DNA of 12,020 nucleotides from Lysobacteraceae bacterium (GTDB lineage: Bacteria; Pseudomonadota; Gammaproteobacteria; Xanthomonadales; Xanthomonadaceae). Every line of letters begins with the position of its first letter. Position 1 is the first letter of the stretch. Both the position numbers and the translations under genes were made by a program. A model generated the notes under the pieces. That model did not search any database, was not told the origin of the DNA, and saw only the letters and a list, made by a program, of their open reading frames with translations. This document shows, in pieces, positions 1 to 6,535 of the stretch. The DNA lies in the NCBI GenBank assembly GCA_028293685.1, contig JAQGOI010000115.1:1-12020 (forward strand). Reading direction: 5' to 3'.

Positions 1-1439
1 ATCGCGGCGGCGACCTGGCCCGAGACGAACTCGAGCAGCGCCTTGTCCTTGTCGGTGTAACGGACGTCCCCGGAGTAGCTCTGCACGACGAGCGCGCCGA
101 TCGTGCGCGACTGTGATTTGAGTGGGACGCCAAGCCAGTCCATCGAGCCGGTGCCGATGATTTCGAGTTCCTGGTGGATGCCCACACGGGGCGTGTCAGG
201 GGTCAACAGCAGGGATTGCCCCAACTGGATCACGCGGCCCGAGAGCGTGCCGTCGTCCAGCTTTTGCGGTTCGGGTGCCGTGTCGTGTTCGTCGACGTAA
301 TACGGAAAGGTCAGCTGGTCCTTGCGTGCGTCATGCAACGCGACGAAAAAATTCCGGGCCGGAAGCAGTTGCCCGACGATCTCGTGGATCGAATGGAACA
401 GATCGGGCAAGGTCGATGCCGATTGCGCTGCCTCGGAAATCTGATGCAGCGCGGCACGCGTCTGTTCTCCGACTTTGCGGTCGGTGAGGTCGGCCATCGC
501 GCCGATCATCCGCAACGGCTTCCCGCAATCGTCGAGCACGACACAACCGCGATTGAGGACGTAGGAAAAGCTGCCGTCGCCTTTCCGGAACCGGTATTCG
601 TCCGTCCACGCGCCGCCTTCGCGAAGCACGCCCATGACGCCGGCCATCACCCGTTCCCTGTCGTCAGGATGGATGTGGTCCTGCCACCAGCGGATACCGG
701 AAGGGCTTTGCACATCGTGATGGCCGAAGATCGTCCGGATGGTTTCGTTCCAATCAAGCGTGCCGCTGGCCAGATCCCAATCCCAGATGGCGTCGTTGGT
801 GGCGCGCTGCACGAGCTGGTAAAGCTCGTTCTGGCGTTGCATGGCAGCTTCTGCCTGCCGGCGCAGCGATTCACCTTGCAGGTGGTCCAGAGCAAAGGAG
901 ATATCGGCTGCAGCTTTATCGAGCAGTTCGATTTCCGGGCCTGCGAAGAAACCGCGCCGGGCGGAATACACCGCGAGCGCGCCGCACACGTGCCCGTCCA
1001 TGCGCAGGGGAAAGGCAGCGATCGCGTTGAATCCGCACCGTGCAGCAGCAGCGTGCCAAGGCTGCGTGTCAGCCAATTGCGAAAGATCATTGAGTACGCG
1101 CGAGGCGCCTTCGCGAATGGCCTGGTCGACAGGACCGGTCCCTTCGGGCGAATCATCGCCACGCGCCGCAACGCTGTCCAGGTAACCGTCGATGTCTCCG
1201 TAGCGGCTGGCGACGCTGACGGTGTGCCGTGACGGATCGTTCCAGCCCACCCATGCCATCTTGAACTTGCCGAATGCGACCAGCGACTCGCAAACGTCAG
1301 CGAATAGTTGCTCGCGCGTCCTTACGCGGACGATGGCCTGGTTGATCTGGCTCAGCGCGGCATGGAGCTGGCTCATGCGGAGCAGCAGCTGCTCCTTGTC
1401 GCCTGCGGTGGTAGTCGCGGTCATGACGACCCGCAGCAT
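1..1439 (-). CDS. GAF-PAS-GAF sensor protein, C-terminal output domain cut by left edge
   Basis: I translated this frame by hand; it stays open to the left edge, so 479 residues are visible and the C-terminus is missing. Numbering from ATG 1439: residues about 44-190 form a GAF domain (FGKFKMAWVGW near its start), about 207-321 a PAS fold of the PAS_3 type (AIWDWDLASG, WWQDHIHPDDRERV, then a C-terminal ADLTDRK cap), and from about 345 a second GAF domain with WLGVPLKSQSRTIGALVVQS. No transmembrane segment is visible, so it is probably a cytosolic sensor. In related multi-sensor proteins the missing part is usually a histidine kinase or GGDEF/EAL module; nothing here decides which. ATG 1439 has a GGA five bases upstream; in-frame ATG 1424 is the alternative start. 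It lies 84 bp downstream of phhB on the same strand, with a strong hairpin between. The domain call is secure; ligand and output are unknown. Confidence 0.85.
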   Translation of the reverse strand, partial: MLRVVMTATTTAGDKEQLLLRMSQLHAALSQINQAIVRVRTREQLFADVCESLVAFGKFKMAWVGWNDPSRHTVSVASRYGDIDGYLDSVAARGDDSPEGTGPVDQAIREGASRVLNDLSQLADTQPWHAAAARCGFNAIAAFPLRMDGHVCGALAVYSARRGFFAGPEIELLDKAAADISFALDHLQGESLRRQAEAAMQRQNELYQLVQRATNDAIWDWDLASGTLDWNETIRTIFGHHDVQSPSGIRWWQDHIHPDDRERVMAGVMGVLREGGAWTDEYRFRKGDGSFSYVLNRGCVVLDDCGKPLRMIGAMADLTDRKVGEQTRAALHQISEAAQSASTLPDLFHSIHEIVGQLLPARNFFVALHDARKDQLTFPYYVDEHDTAPEPQKLDDGTLSGRVIQLGQSLLLTPDTPRVGIHQELEIIGTGSMDWLGVPLKSQSRTIGALVVQSYSGDVRYTDKDKALLEFVSGQVAAA

Positions 1440-1476
1440 AGCCGTCCGGATGATCGCCTGCCTGCTGATCGACGAG

Positions 1477-1501
1477 CGCGGCCGGGAGTGAGCCGGCCGC
1501 G
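1477..1501. terminator. Perfect 9-bp GC-rich hairpin between phhB and the sensor gene
   Basis: CGCGGCCGG and CCGGCCGCG form a perfect 9-bp stem around a 7-base loop (GAGTGAG). It lies after the phhB stop and before the sensor start, both on the minus strand. No run of T follows on either strand, so it is not a textbook intrinsic terminator. It could reduce read-through from phhB or act on the sensor leader. The structure is seen in the sequence; its role is inferred. Confidence 0.4.
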
Positions 1502-1523
1502 GTTGGCGATGGCGCCCTGTCGA

Positions 1524-1874
1524 TTACTGGGAGTTGTCGACCAGCGCCTCGGCTTTCGCGGCACAGATGAAGTCGTTTTCGCTCAGCCCGCCGACGTCGT
1601 GCGTCGAATAGCGCACCACGCAGCGGTCGTAGTGCACGCTGAGATCCGGATGATGGTCCTCACCGTGTGCCATCCACGCCAGTGCATTGACGAAGGCGAT
1701 GGTGCGGTAATAGTTGGAAAACGAGAATGTTCGCGACAACGCGTGGCCGGCTTCCACGCATTGCCACCCGGGTACCTGCGGGAGCAGTTCGCGTACCCGC
1801 GCCTCGGTGAGGCGATGTTCGACACCCTTGCGCGCGATGCAATGGGCCTGGGCAAGCGGGATCAGGTCGGTCAT
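1524..1874 (-). CDS. phhB: Pterin-4a-carbinolamine dehydratase (PCD/DCoH family)
   Basis: The 116-residue protein matches the PCD/DCoH family in length and motifs. Members dehydrate 4a-hydroxytetrahydrobiopterin, formed by aromatic amino acid hydroxylases such as phenylalanine hydroxylase, so that the pterin can be recycled. Visible hallmarks are [31 protein letters not shown], given here as two parts: EDHHPD at residues 72-77 and [14 protein letters not shown] at 89-102. His74, His75 and His92 have the spacing of the active-site histidines of the family. ATG 1874 is chosen because GAGGG lies seven bases upstream and residue 1 fits the usual family N-terminus; a longer frame reaches ATG 1910 but adds only 12 non-conserved residues. 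The protein is cytosolic with no signal peptide. It is divergent from nfuA (98 bp apart). No phenylalanine hydroxylase gene is in the window, so partner and pathway here are inferred. Confidence 0.93.
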   Translation of the reverse strand: MTDLIPLAQAHCIARKGVEHRLTEARVRELLPQVPGWQCVEAGHALSRTFSFSNYYRTIAFVNALAWMAHGEDHHPDLSVHYDRCVVRYSTHDVGGLSENDFICAAKAEALVDNSQ

Positions 1875-1960
1875 GGGGGATCCCTCGTGGCTTCGATGAA
1901 TGCAATGCATCAGCGCAAGGCGCCGGTGAATCCAGAACGGATTGGCAAGACGCAGGTCGA

Positions 1961-1966
1961 TAGAAT
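1961..1966 (+). promoter_or_regulatory. Possible -10 element for a leaderless nfuA mRNA
   Basis: TAGAAT differs from TATAAT at one base and ends six bases before the nfuA ATG, which would place the transcription start at or next to the A of the ATG. There is no Shine-Dalgarno sequence in the usual window; the nearest AGG is 16 bases upstream. The -35 is weak: TTGGCA at 1942-1947 leaves only 13 bases of spacing. This is an inference from position and similarity. Confidence 0.35.
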
Positions 1967-1972
1967 AGCCGC

Positions 1973-2566
1973 ATGATCGATATCTCCGAGTCGGCGCAGG
2001 CGCATTTCCACAAGCTCATCGAGCGCGAGGGCCTGCCGGGCATGGGCGTTCGCCTGAGCGCAATGCATCCGGGAACGCCCAAGGCGGACGTGCGGCTGGA
2101 GTTCGCCGAACCGGCCGATCTGCAGGGCGACGAGTGGGCGGTGGATTGCGATGGCTTCACGCTCTGGGTGGATGCCACCAGCGTCACGTACCTCGACGGC
2201 GCGCAGATCGACTATCTGCGGCAGGGCACCGGCGGCCAGCTGCAGATCCGCGCGCCCGGGATCAAGGGTCAGGTCCCGGCTGAGTCAGCGTCCCTTGTCG
2301 AGCGGGTGCGGTGGATTGTCGAGCACGAGATCAACCCGCAGCTGGCCGAGCACCGCGGCCATGTGGCTGTCGAGCAGGTGACCGGCGACGGCGTGGTGGT
2401 CCTGCGATTCGGCGGCGGCTGCCACGGCTGTGGCATGGCCGACGTCACTTTGAAACAAGGCATCGAAAAGACGTTGCTGACCAAGGTGCCCGGCGTCACG
2501 GCCGTCCGCGACACCACCGATCACGACACCGGTGAGGCGCCTTACATGCCGCGTGATACCGCCTGA
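1973..2566 (+). CDS. nfuA: Fe-S cluster carrier/biogenesis protein NfuA
   Basis: NfuA proteins carry a [4Fe-4S] cluster and deliver it to apoproteins, notably under oxidative stress or iron limitation. The 197-residue length fits the family. Residues about 1-100 form a degenerate A-type domain in which the three cluster cysteines of IscA/SufA are absent; the only cysteine there is Cys59. Residues about 104-185 form the NifU C-terminal domain with Cys150-His-Gly-Cys153 in [19 protein letters not shown], the CxxC that holds the cluster between two subunits. The protein is cytosolic. It is divergent from phhB and is followed without a gap by the Pro/Ala-rich membrane protein. It has no Shine-Dalgarno sequence, and a -10-like element lies immediately upstream of the ATG. 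The identification is secure; the leaderless interpretation is inferred. Confidence 0.96.
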   Translation: MIDISESAQAHFHKLIEREGLPGMGVRLSAMHPGTPKADVRLEFAEPADLQGDEWAVDCDGFTLWVDATSVTYLDGAQIDYLRQGTGGQLQIRAPGIKGQVPAESASLVERVRWIVEHEINPQLAEHRGHVAVEQVTGDGVVVLRFGGGCHGCGMADVTLKQGIEKTLLTKVPGVTAVRDTTDHDTGEAPYMPRDTA

Positions 2567-4251
2567 GCGACCAGACCGCCAGCGCAGCGGGTCGGCTGTT
2601 TTCTGCGGCTGACCTGATCGATGTCGTCAGCGCGCGTGGACGATCGCGGCATTGGCTGCGCGCAGGTCCGGAGATACCCCCCGGCGAATTTCCACCCGCC
2701 TGGAAAGACTGGTTCGCCAAGGCAGGCGAGCGACTGGGGCGTATCACTGGAGCACCGGCCGAGGCCATCGTCGCGATCCTGGTGACACGGGCGCTTTCTG
2801 CGCGGCCGCGTCGTTCCACCGAACTCAACCGCTGGCAGGCATTCGCCATGCTGTGGCGGCAGCAGTGGACGCCACCGGAACGCGAAGACCAGCGCGTCCG
2901 CTGGCTCGCTGCAGCGCTGACCTTCGTGATCCATCTGGTGCTGCTCGTGCTCCTGTTCTGGTTGGCATCGGTGCACTTCAACATTGCCTCGGCTCCCGAA
3001 GGCGAGGACGTCGTCCAAGTGGAATACGTCGGCACCGGTACGCCGACCGACCAGGCGGGAGGCGCACCGCAAGGCACCGTTGCCCAACCGGTGTCCGCCG
3101 CCGCCGCGAGCCCGCCAAAACCGTCCTTGCATCCCGAGAAGGTCGTGCCGTCACCACCAGTCCCGGCCGTTGCGGCGACGCCTGCAGTCGCCATGCCACC
3201 GGCAGCCCAGGAAACTGCCGAACCTGCACCGGCCCGCGCCCAGCCGTTGCAGGTCAGCCAGGTGCCCCTGCCCAGCAGCAGTTTCACGCTGCCGCCGCCG
3301 ACGCCACGGACGGTCGAGCTGCCGCAGGCCCAGGTCAACGCGCCTGCGTTGCAGGTGCCCATCCGCGATATCGAACTGGCCAGGCCGGCGCCACCCGTTC
3401 CGGTGCCGCAGGTCGCAGCGCCGACCGCGATTCCCACGCGCCCGCTGCCCGCACCGGTAGTCACGGCACCCCCGGCACCCCCGCAACCGATCACACCCCG
3501 ACCACCAACGCTTGCTGCTGTATCCACGCCAGCAACACCTCCGCCCATCGCGAAGCAGACGGCGCCCGCAACGCCGCCATCGGCGAAACCAGTCCAGGCC
3601 GCTGCCGGACAGAGCGCGACTGCAGCCAAAATCCCATCGACGGCCCCTGCCAGCTCAGCGCAGACGGCAGGAGGGACACCTGCGGCGACGACCGGATCAC
3701 GGCCTGCCCAGGCGGCTGCGGGCAGTGGACCCGCCACGACCGCAAGGCCGGGAGCGCCACCCTCGCCACTTCGTGCTGACGATTGGGGTGCTTCCAGCAG
3801 GAGCCGAGCTGGCGGCAATACCGGGAAGCAGCCGGGATTGTTCAATGCAGACGGCAGCCCGCGGCTTTCGGCTGGCACGGCGCAGCCTGGAGGCGGATTT
3901 CCCCCGGGGAGTGATCATTGGACGCGCGACCAGTTCGACCGCGCGGGCACCTGGTTGAAGCGGGCACCGAACGACTTCACGCCGACCCGTTTTGAAAAAG
4001 CCTGGGTACCCAACGAAACACTGCTGGAGGAATGGGTGCGCAAGAACATGCGGACCGTGGACATTCCGATTCCCGGCTCGTCGAAGACGCTGCACTGTGT
4101 GGTGTCCCTGCTGCAGCTGGGCGGCGGATGCGGCATCACCGATCCCAACATGAACGACCAGGAAGCCGAGGCGCGGCCGCCCCCGGACATCCCCTTCAAG
4201 CCGGAGTTGCAGGACGACCAGCGGAGTCCGCGCAAGCCGGGCGTTCCATAG
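2563..4251 (+). CDS. Single-pass Pro/Ala-rich membrane protein ('transmembrane repetitive protein' type)
   Basis: I know of no biochemical function. The frame is open from 2557. From CTG 2563, which overlaps the nfuA stop as CTGA, it gives 562 residues; the first GTG is at 2782 (489 residues) and no ATG/GTG/TTG lies between. The stretch before 2782 looks coding ([30 protein letters not shown]), so I favour the earlier start, but PGAP-style calls would probably use 2782. In 2782 numbering: a charged cytosolic N-terminus with [13 protein letters not shown], one hydrophobic helix at about 41-64, then about 260 residues rich in Pro, Ala, Thr and Gln (90-350), and a folded-looking C-terminus (about 375-470) with Trp408-Val-Pro, [23 protein letters not shown] and GGGCGI. 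Cys439 and Cys450 would lie in the periplasm and could form a disulfide. The layout resembles TonB, but I see no TonB C-terminal domain and no ExbB/ExbD neighbours. The translation is seen; topology and co-translation with nfuA are inferred. Confidence 0.8.
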   Translation: MSDQTASAAGRLFSAADLIDVVSARGRSRHWLRAGPEIPPGEFPPAWKDWFAKAGERLGRITGAPAEAIVAILVTRALSARPRRSTELNRWQAFAMLWRQQWTPPEREDQRVRWLAAALTFVIHLVLLVLLFWLASVHFNIASAPEGEDVVQVEYVGTGTPTDQAGGAPQGTVAQPVSAAAASPPKPSLHPEKVVPSPPVPAVAATPAVAMPPAAQETAEPAPARAQPLQVSQVPLPSSSFTLPPPTPRTVELPQAQVNAPALQVPIRDIELARPAPPVPVPQVAAPTAIPTRPLPAPVVTAPPAPPQPITPRPPTLAAVSTPATPPPIAKQTAPATPPSAKPVQAAAGQSATAAKIPSTAPASSAQTAGGTPAATTGSRPAQAAAGSGPATTARPGAPPSPLRADDWGASSRSRAGGNTGKQPGLFNADGSPRLSAGTAQPGGGFPPGSDHWTRDQFDRAGTWLKRAPNDFTPTRFEKAWVPNETLLEEWVRKNMRTVDIPIPGSSKTLHCVVSLLQLGGGCGITDPNMNDQEAEARPPPDIPFKPELQDDQRSPRKPGVP

Positions 4252-4254
4252 CAA

Positions 4255-4276
4255 ACGGCCCGCTTGCGCGGGCCGT
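4255..4276. terminator. Hairpin terminator between convergent genes
   Basis: ACGGCCCGC and GCGGGCCGT pair perfectly over 9 bp around a TTGC loop, starting four bases after the stop of the Pro/Ala-rich protein gene. The converging cytochrome gene ends at 4318. T-tracts are short on both sides (CGTGTGTTCC on the plus strand, TTGCTATGG on the minus strand). Its position between convergent genes fits a bidirectional terminator. Confidence 0.65.
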
Positions 4277-4317
4277 CGTGTGTTCCCAGGCAGGGATGTC
4301 GTGCGCCGACTTCCCCG

Positions 4318-4785
4318 TTACTCCAGGCCGCTCAGGTCCCTGAGTCGGGTGGGCTGCGAACCGAAATAGGCAGCGGCATCGGCGATCTGCTGGTCCGTGA
4401 GCTTTTTGGCCTGCGCCGACATCAACGCGTTCTGGCGATCCCCGTCGCGATACAACTGCAACGAGTGCGCGATGTAGTCGTGGTACTGGCCGCCGAGCTT
4501 GGGATAGGTCGGATCGATCGGTGCATTGCCCGCAGGGCCGTGACAATCAACGCACGCCTGGCCCGTTTCGACATTCTTTGTCGAAGCGAGTTTCTGTCCG
4601 GCGTCGGCATGACCGGGCGGGAGTCCTGCCGAAGATTCGGAATGGCCTTCGCTGCGGTCGGCGGATGAATGGGCCGCTGGTGTTTCGCCAGCAGGCGTGC
4701 AGCCGGCCAGCACCAGACCGCTGGCAAGCAGGACGATGGCGAGCGGACGGACGTGTGCGAGGTGGATGGTCATTGGCAGGCTCAT
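4318..4785 (-). CDS. Class I cytochrome c lipoprotein, cytochrome c4/c5-like
   Basis: This is a 155-residue membrane-anchored mono-haem cytochrome c, expected to carry electrons in the periplasm between respiratory complexes. From ATG 4785 there is a hydrophobic signal (PLAIVLLASGLVLAG) ending in a lipobox with Cys29; Thr30 follows, not the Asp that retains lipoproteins in the inner membrane of enterics. After a low-complexity Ser/Gly/His linker the haem site is Cys78-Val-Asp-Cys81-His82. YPKLGGQYHDYI and Met122 (NALMSAQAKKLTD) match the c4-type fold with a methionine axial ligand. The start overlaps the stop of the upstream cytochrome gene as ATGA, so the two are probably translationally coupled. 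In-frame ATG 4773 is an alternative that leaves the lipobox intact. The partner oxidase or donor is not visible here. Confidence 0.9.
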   Translation of the reverse strand: MSLPMTIHLAHVRPLAIVLLASGLVLAGCTPAGETPAAHSSADRSEGHSESSAGLPPGHADAGQKLASTKNVETGQACVDCHGPAGNAPIDPTYPKLGGQYHDYIAHSLQLYRDGDRQNALMSAQAKKLTDQQIADAAAYFGSQPTRLRDLSGLE

Positions 4786-5162
4786 TTCAGGGTCGAGATG
4801 AAGGCGGCGATATCGGCGATGTCCTGTGCCGAGAAGCTCCGCGCCTGCGCCTGCATGGTCGGATGCTTGCGGGTTCCCTGCTGGTATTCCGTTAGTGCGT
4901 TGATCAGGTATTGCGGCGCCTGTCCGCCAATACGGGGCACGTGGTAGTTCGGGTATCCGTTGCGGTATCCCTCGACGCCGTGGCAACCCTGGCAGGTATA
5001 GGTCAGTTGCTTGCCGCGTTTGGCGTCACCGGTGATCGTGGCGGCCGCTGTTGCCGGTGCGGCAACAGGGGCGGTGGTTGCAGGAGGAGTCGCTGGAGTC
5101 TGTGCCAGCGCGGTGCCGGCGGCGAAAGTCAGGCAGGAGGCGAGCAACAACGGTCGGATCAT
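4782..5162 (-). CDS. Soluble periplasmic class I cytochrome c, cytochrome c4/c553-like
   Basis: This 126-residue protein has a Sec signal peptide (MIRPLLLASCLTFAAGTALA, cleavage expected before Gln21), an Ala/Pro/Thr linker to about residue 42, and one haem site Cys57-Gln-Gly-Cys60-His61. VPRIGGQAPQYLINAL and Met103 (HPTMQAQARSFS) match cytochrome c4/c553 domains; Met103 is the likely axial ligand. It should act as a diffusible periplasmic electron carrier. ATG 5162 is chosen because it begins the signal peptide and GGA lies eight bases upstream; the longer frame to 5360 adds non-signal sequence. It is the first gene of a two-gene unit and overlaps the lipoprotein cytochrome by four bases. 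A TATACT -10 lies about 80 bp upstream. Confidence 0.92.
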   Translation of the reverse strand: MIRPLLLASCLTFAAGTALAQTPATPPATTAPVAAPATAAATITGDAKRGKQLTYTCQGCHGVEGYRNGYPNYHVPRIGGQAPQYLINALTEYQQGTRKHPTMQAQARSFSAQDIADIAAFISTLK

Positions 5163-5239
5163 TGGTTTATCCGCAGTCGAAAGGCGAGGGATGCAAGCGT
5201 GGACCGGCACAACGCAGCCGCGCGATGTGCAAGCGGGCC

Positions 5240-5268
5240 AGTATAGCGACCTGCCCCGGGCAACCCAA
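5240..5268 (-). promoter_or_regulatory. Putative sigma-70 promoter of the cytochrome c pair
   Basis: On the minus strand, TTGGGT (5268-5263) and TATACT (5245-5240) are separated by 17 bases. The -10 matches consensus at five of six positions; the -35 keeps TTG. Transcription would start near 5233, giving a leader of about 70 bases before ATG 5162. This is pattern-based only. Confidence 0.5.
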
Positions 5269-5327
5269 TCGGGCAAAAAGACGGGTGTGCAGGCCGCGGC
5301 CAAAGCGCACCATGACCTATGGCGCAT

Positions 5328-5355
5328 TTGGACCGCGCTGTCGGGGTGATATACA
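5328..5355 (+). promoter_or_regulatory. Putative extended -10 promoter of the RND efflux operon
   Basis: TTGGAC at 5328-5333 is followed 16 bases later by TATACA at 5350-5355, preceded by TG plus one base (TGA at 5347-5349), the extended -10 arrangement. Transcription from about 5362 would give a leader of about 25 bases, A/C-rich and with little folding potential (ACAACACCAGACAACAGG), before ATG 5387. An ATAC tetranucleotide repeat (5351-5362) overlaps the start region. This is an inference from sequence pattern. Confidence 0.45.
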
Positions 5356-5386
5356 TACATACAACACCAGACAACAGGCTTCCGTC

Positions 5387-6523
5387 ATGCGCGTTTCCGT
5401 CAACTCCCCGCACGCCCCCCGCGGGCCCCTGTCCGCCGGGTTGATGCTGGTATTCCTGCTGCCCGGGCTGCTGATGCTGGGCGCCTGCAAGCGGGGCGGT
5501 GAAGGCGATGCCCAGGCAAAGGACGGCAAAAAGGCTCCCGAGGCCGTCCCGGTCGAAGTGGCCCAGGTGACCCGACGCCCGATCGCTGCCAGCTATGCGG
5601 GCACGGCGCCGCTGGAAGCGCGTGGAGAGTCGCAGGTCGTTGCCAAGACGTCCGGCGTCGCATTGAGCGTCATGGCCGAAGAGGGACAGCTCGTGAACGC
5701 GGGGCAGGTCCTCGTCCGCCTGGACTCGGCACGCGCTGCATTGCAGGCAGCCCAGAGCGCGTCGCAGATGCGCAAGCTGGAGGCCAGTTACGCGCGCTCG
5801 CGCCAGCTCGCCGAGCAGAAATTGATCAGCGCCAACGATATCGACCAGATCAAGTACGACCTGGAAAACGCACGTGCCGTCAATCGTCTCGCCAATCTCG
5901 AACTCTCCTACGCCAACGTGACCGCACCGATTTCCGGCGTGATCGCGCAACGCTCGATCAAGCCAGGCAACTTCGTGCAGATCAATACGCCGATCTTCCG
6001 GATCGTCGACAACTCGCGCCTCGAAGCGACATTGAATGTTCCCGAGCGTGAGCTCGAAACGCTCAAGGCAGGATTGCCGGTCAACCTCCAGGTCGATTCG
6101 ATGCCAGGAAAGACATTTACCGGCAGCGTGGACCGCGTCGCGCCGGTCGTGGACTCAGGCAGCGGAACCTTCCGGGTGATTTGCGCATTCGCTGGAGGCG
6201 GCCTGTTGCAGCCCGGTATGTTCGGACGCATGCAGATCGACTACGACAAGCGCGCTGACGCACTGGTGATTCCGCGCACGGCATTGCTGGACGACGAATC
6301 GGATCCGGCAGTGTTCACGATACGGGCGGGCAAATCGCTGCGCGTGCCCGTCAAGCTCGGCTACATGGACGGCGGCTGGGCGGAAGTGCGCAGTGGCCTC
6401 AGGCAGGGCGACCAGGTTGTCGTCGCCGGAAAGACGGCGCTGCGCGATGGCAGCCTCGTGCAGATCCTCGGCGCCCCGGTCGCGAAATCGATCGCGGCAG
6501 CTGCACCCAACGTACGCAAGTAA
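5387..6523 (+). CDS. RND efflux periplasmic adaptor (membrane fusion protein), lipoprotein
   Basis: This 378-residue adaptor links inner-membrane RND pumps to an outer-membrane channel. A hydrophobic signal ends in the lipobox Leu-Gly-Ala-Cys34. The first half of the biotinyl/lipoyl domain spans about 80-112 (VALSVMAEEGQLVNAGQVLV), an alpha-helical hairpin about 113-176, the second lipoyl half about 177-208 (VTAPISGVIAQRSIKPGNFV), a beta-barrel about 209-285 and a membrane-proximal domain to about 361. ATG 5387 is chosen because it starts the lipoprotein signal and has AGG eight bases upstream; the frame itself extends back to 5051 through non-signal sequence. Residue +2 after Cys34 is Lys, not the Asp of AcrA-type inner-membrane lipoproteins. 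It is the first gene of the operon, 12 bp ahead of the first permease. The substrate cannot be read from the sequence. Confidence 0.93.
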   Translation: MRVSVNSPHAPRGPLSAGLMLVFLLPGLLMLGACKRGGEGDAQAKDGKKAPEAVPVEVAQVTRRPIAASYAGTAPLEARGESQVVAKTSGVALSVMAEEGQLVNAGQVLVRLDSARAALQAAQSASQMRKLEASYARSRQLAEQKLISANDIDQIKYDLENARAVNRLANLELSYANVTAPISGVIAQRSIKPGNFVQINTPIFRIVDNSRLEATLNVPERELETLKAGLPVNLQVDSMPGKTFTGSVDRVAPVVDSGSGTFRVICAFAGGGLLQPGMFGRMQIDYDKRADALVIPRTALLDDESDPAVFTIRAGKSLRVPVKLGYMDGGWAEVRSGLRQGDQVVVAGKTALRDGSLVQILGAPVAKSIAAAAPNVRK

Positions 6524-6535
6524 GCGGGATCCAAC

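Noticed and set aside
174..1232. 352-codon plus-strand open frame
   Set aside because: It lies antisense to the GAF-PAS-GAF sensor, whose translation shows clear family motifs; the plus-strand product has no recognisable domain. It is a shadow frame typical of high-GC DNA.
1895..1911. ATGCAATGCAT palindrome-like sequence in the phhB-nfuA intergenic region
   Set aside because: An 11-bp odd palindrome is compatible with chance and matches no operator I can name.
3061..3780. Possible tandem DNA repeat in the Pro/Ala-rich region
   Set aside because: The protein is compositionally biased, but I could not find a regular repeating unit at the DNA or protein level.
2496..3878. 460-codon minus-strand open frame, Gly/Ala/Val-rich
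   Set aside because: It is the complement of the Pro/Ala-rich protein and the end of nfuA. Pro/Ala codons read backwards give Gly/Ala/Trp/Arg runs, so the low-complexity product is expected by chance.
5191..5236. Two copies of TGCAAGCG about 37 bp apart
   Set aside because: An eight-base repeat in two copies in high-GC sequence is weak; no symmetry or third copy supports an iteron or operator.
5305..5325. Short imperfect dyad (CCAT-5-ATGG plus GCG/CGC with a bulge) just upstream of the efflux -35
   Set aside because: Only seven paired bases with a two-base bulge; too weak to call an operator without comparative or binding data.
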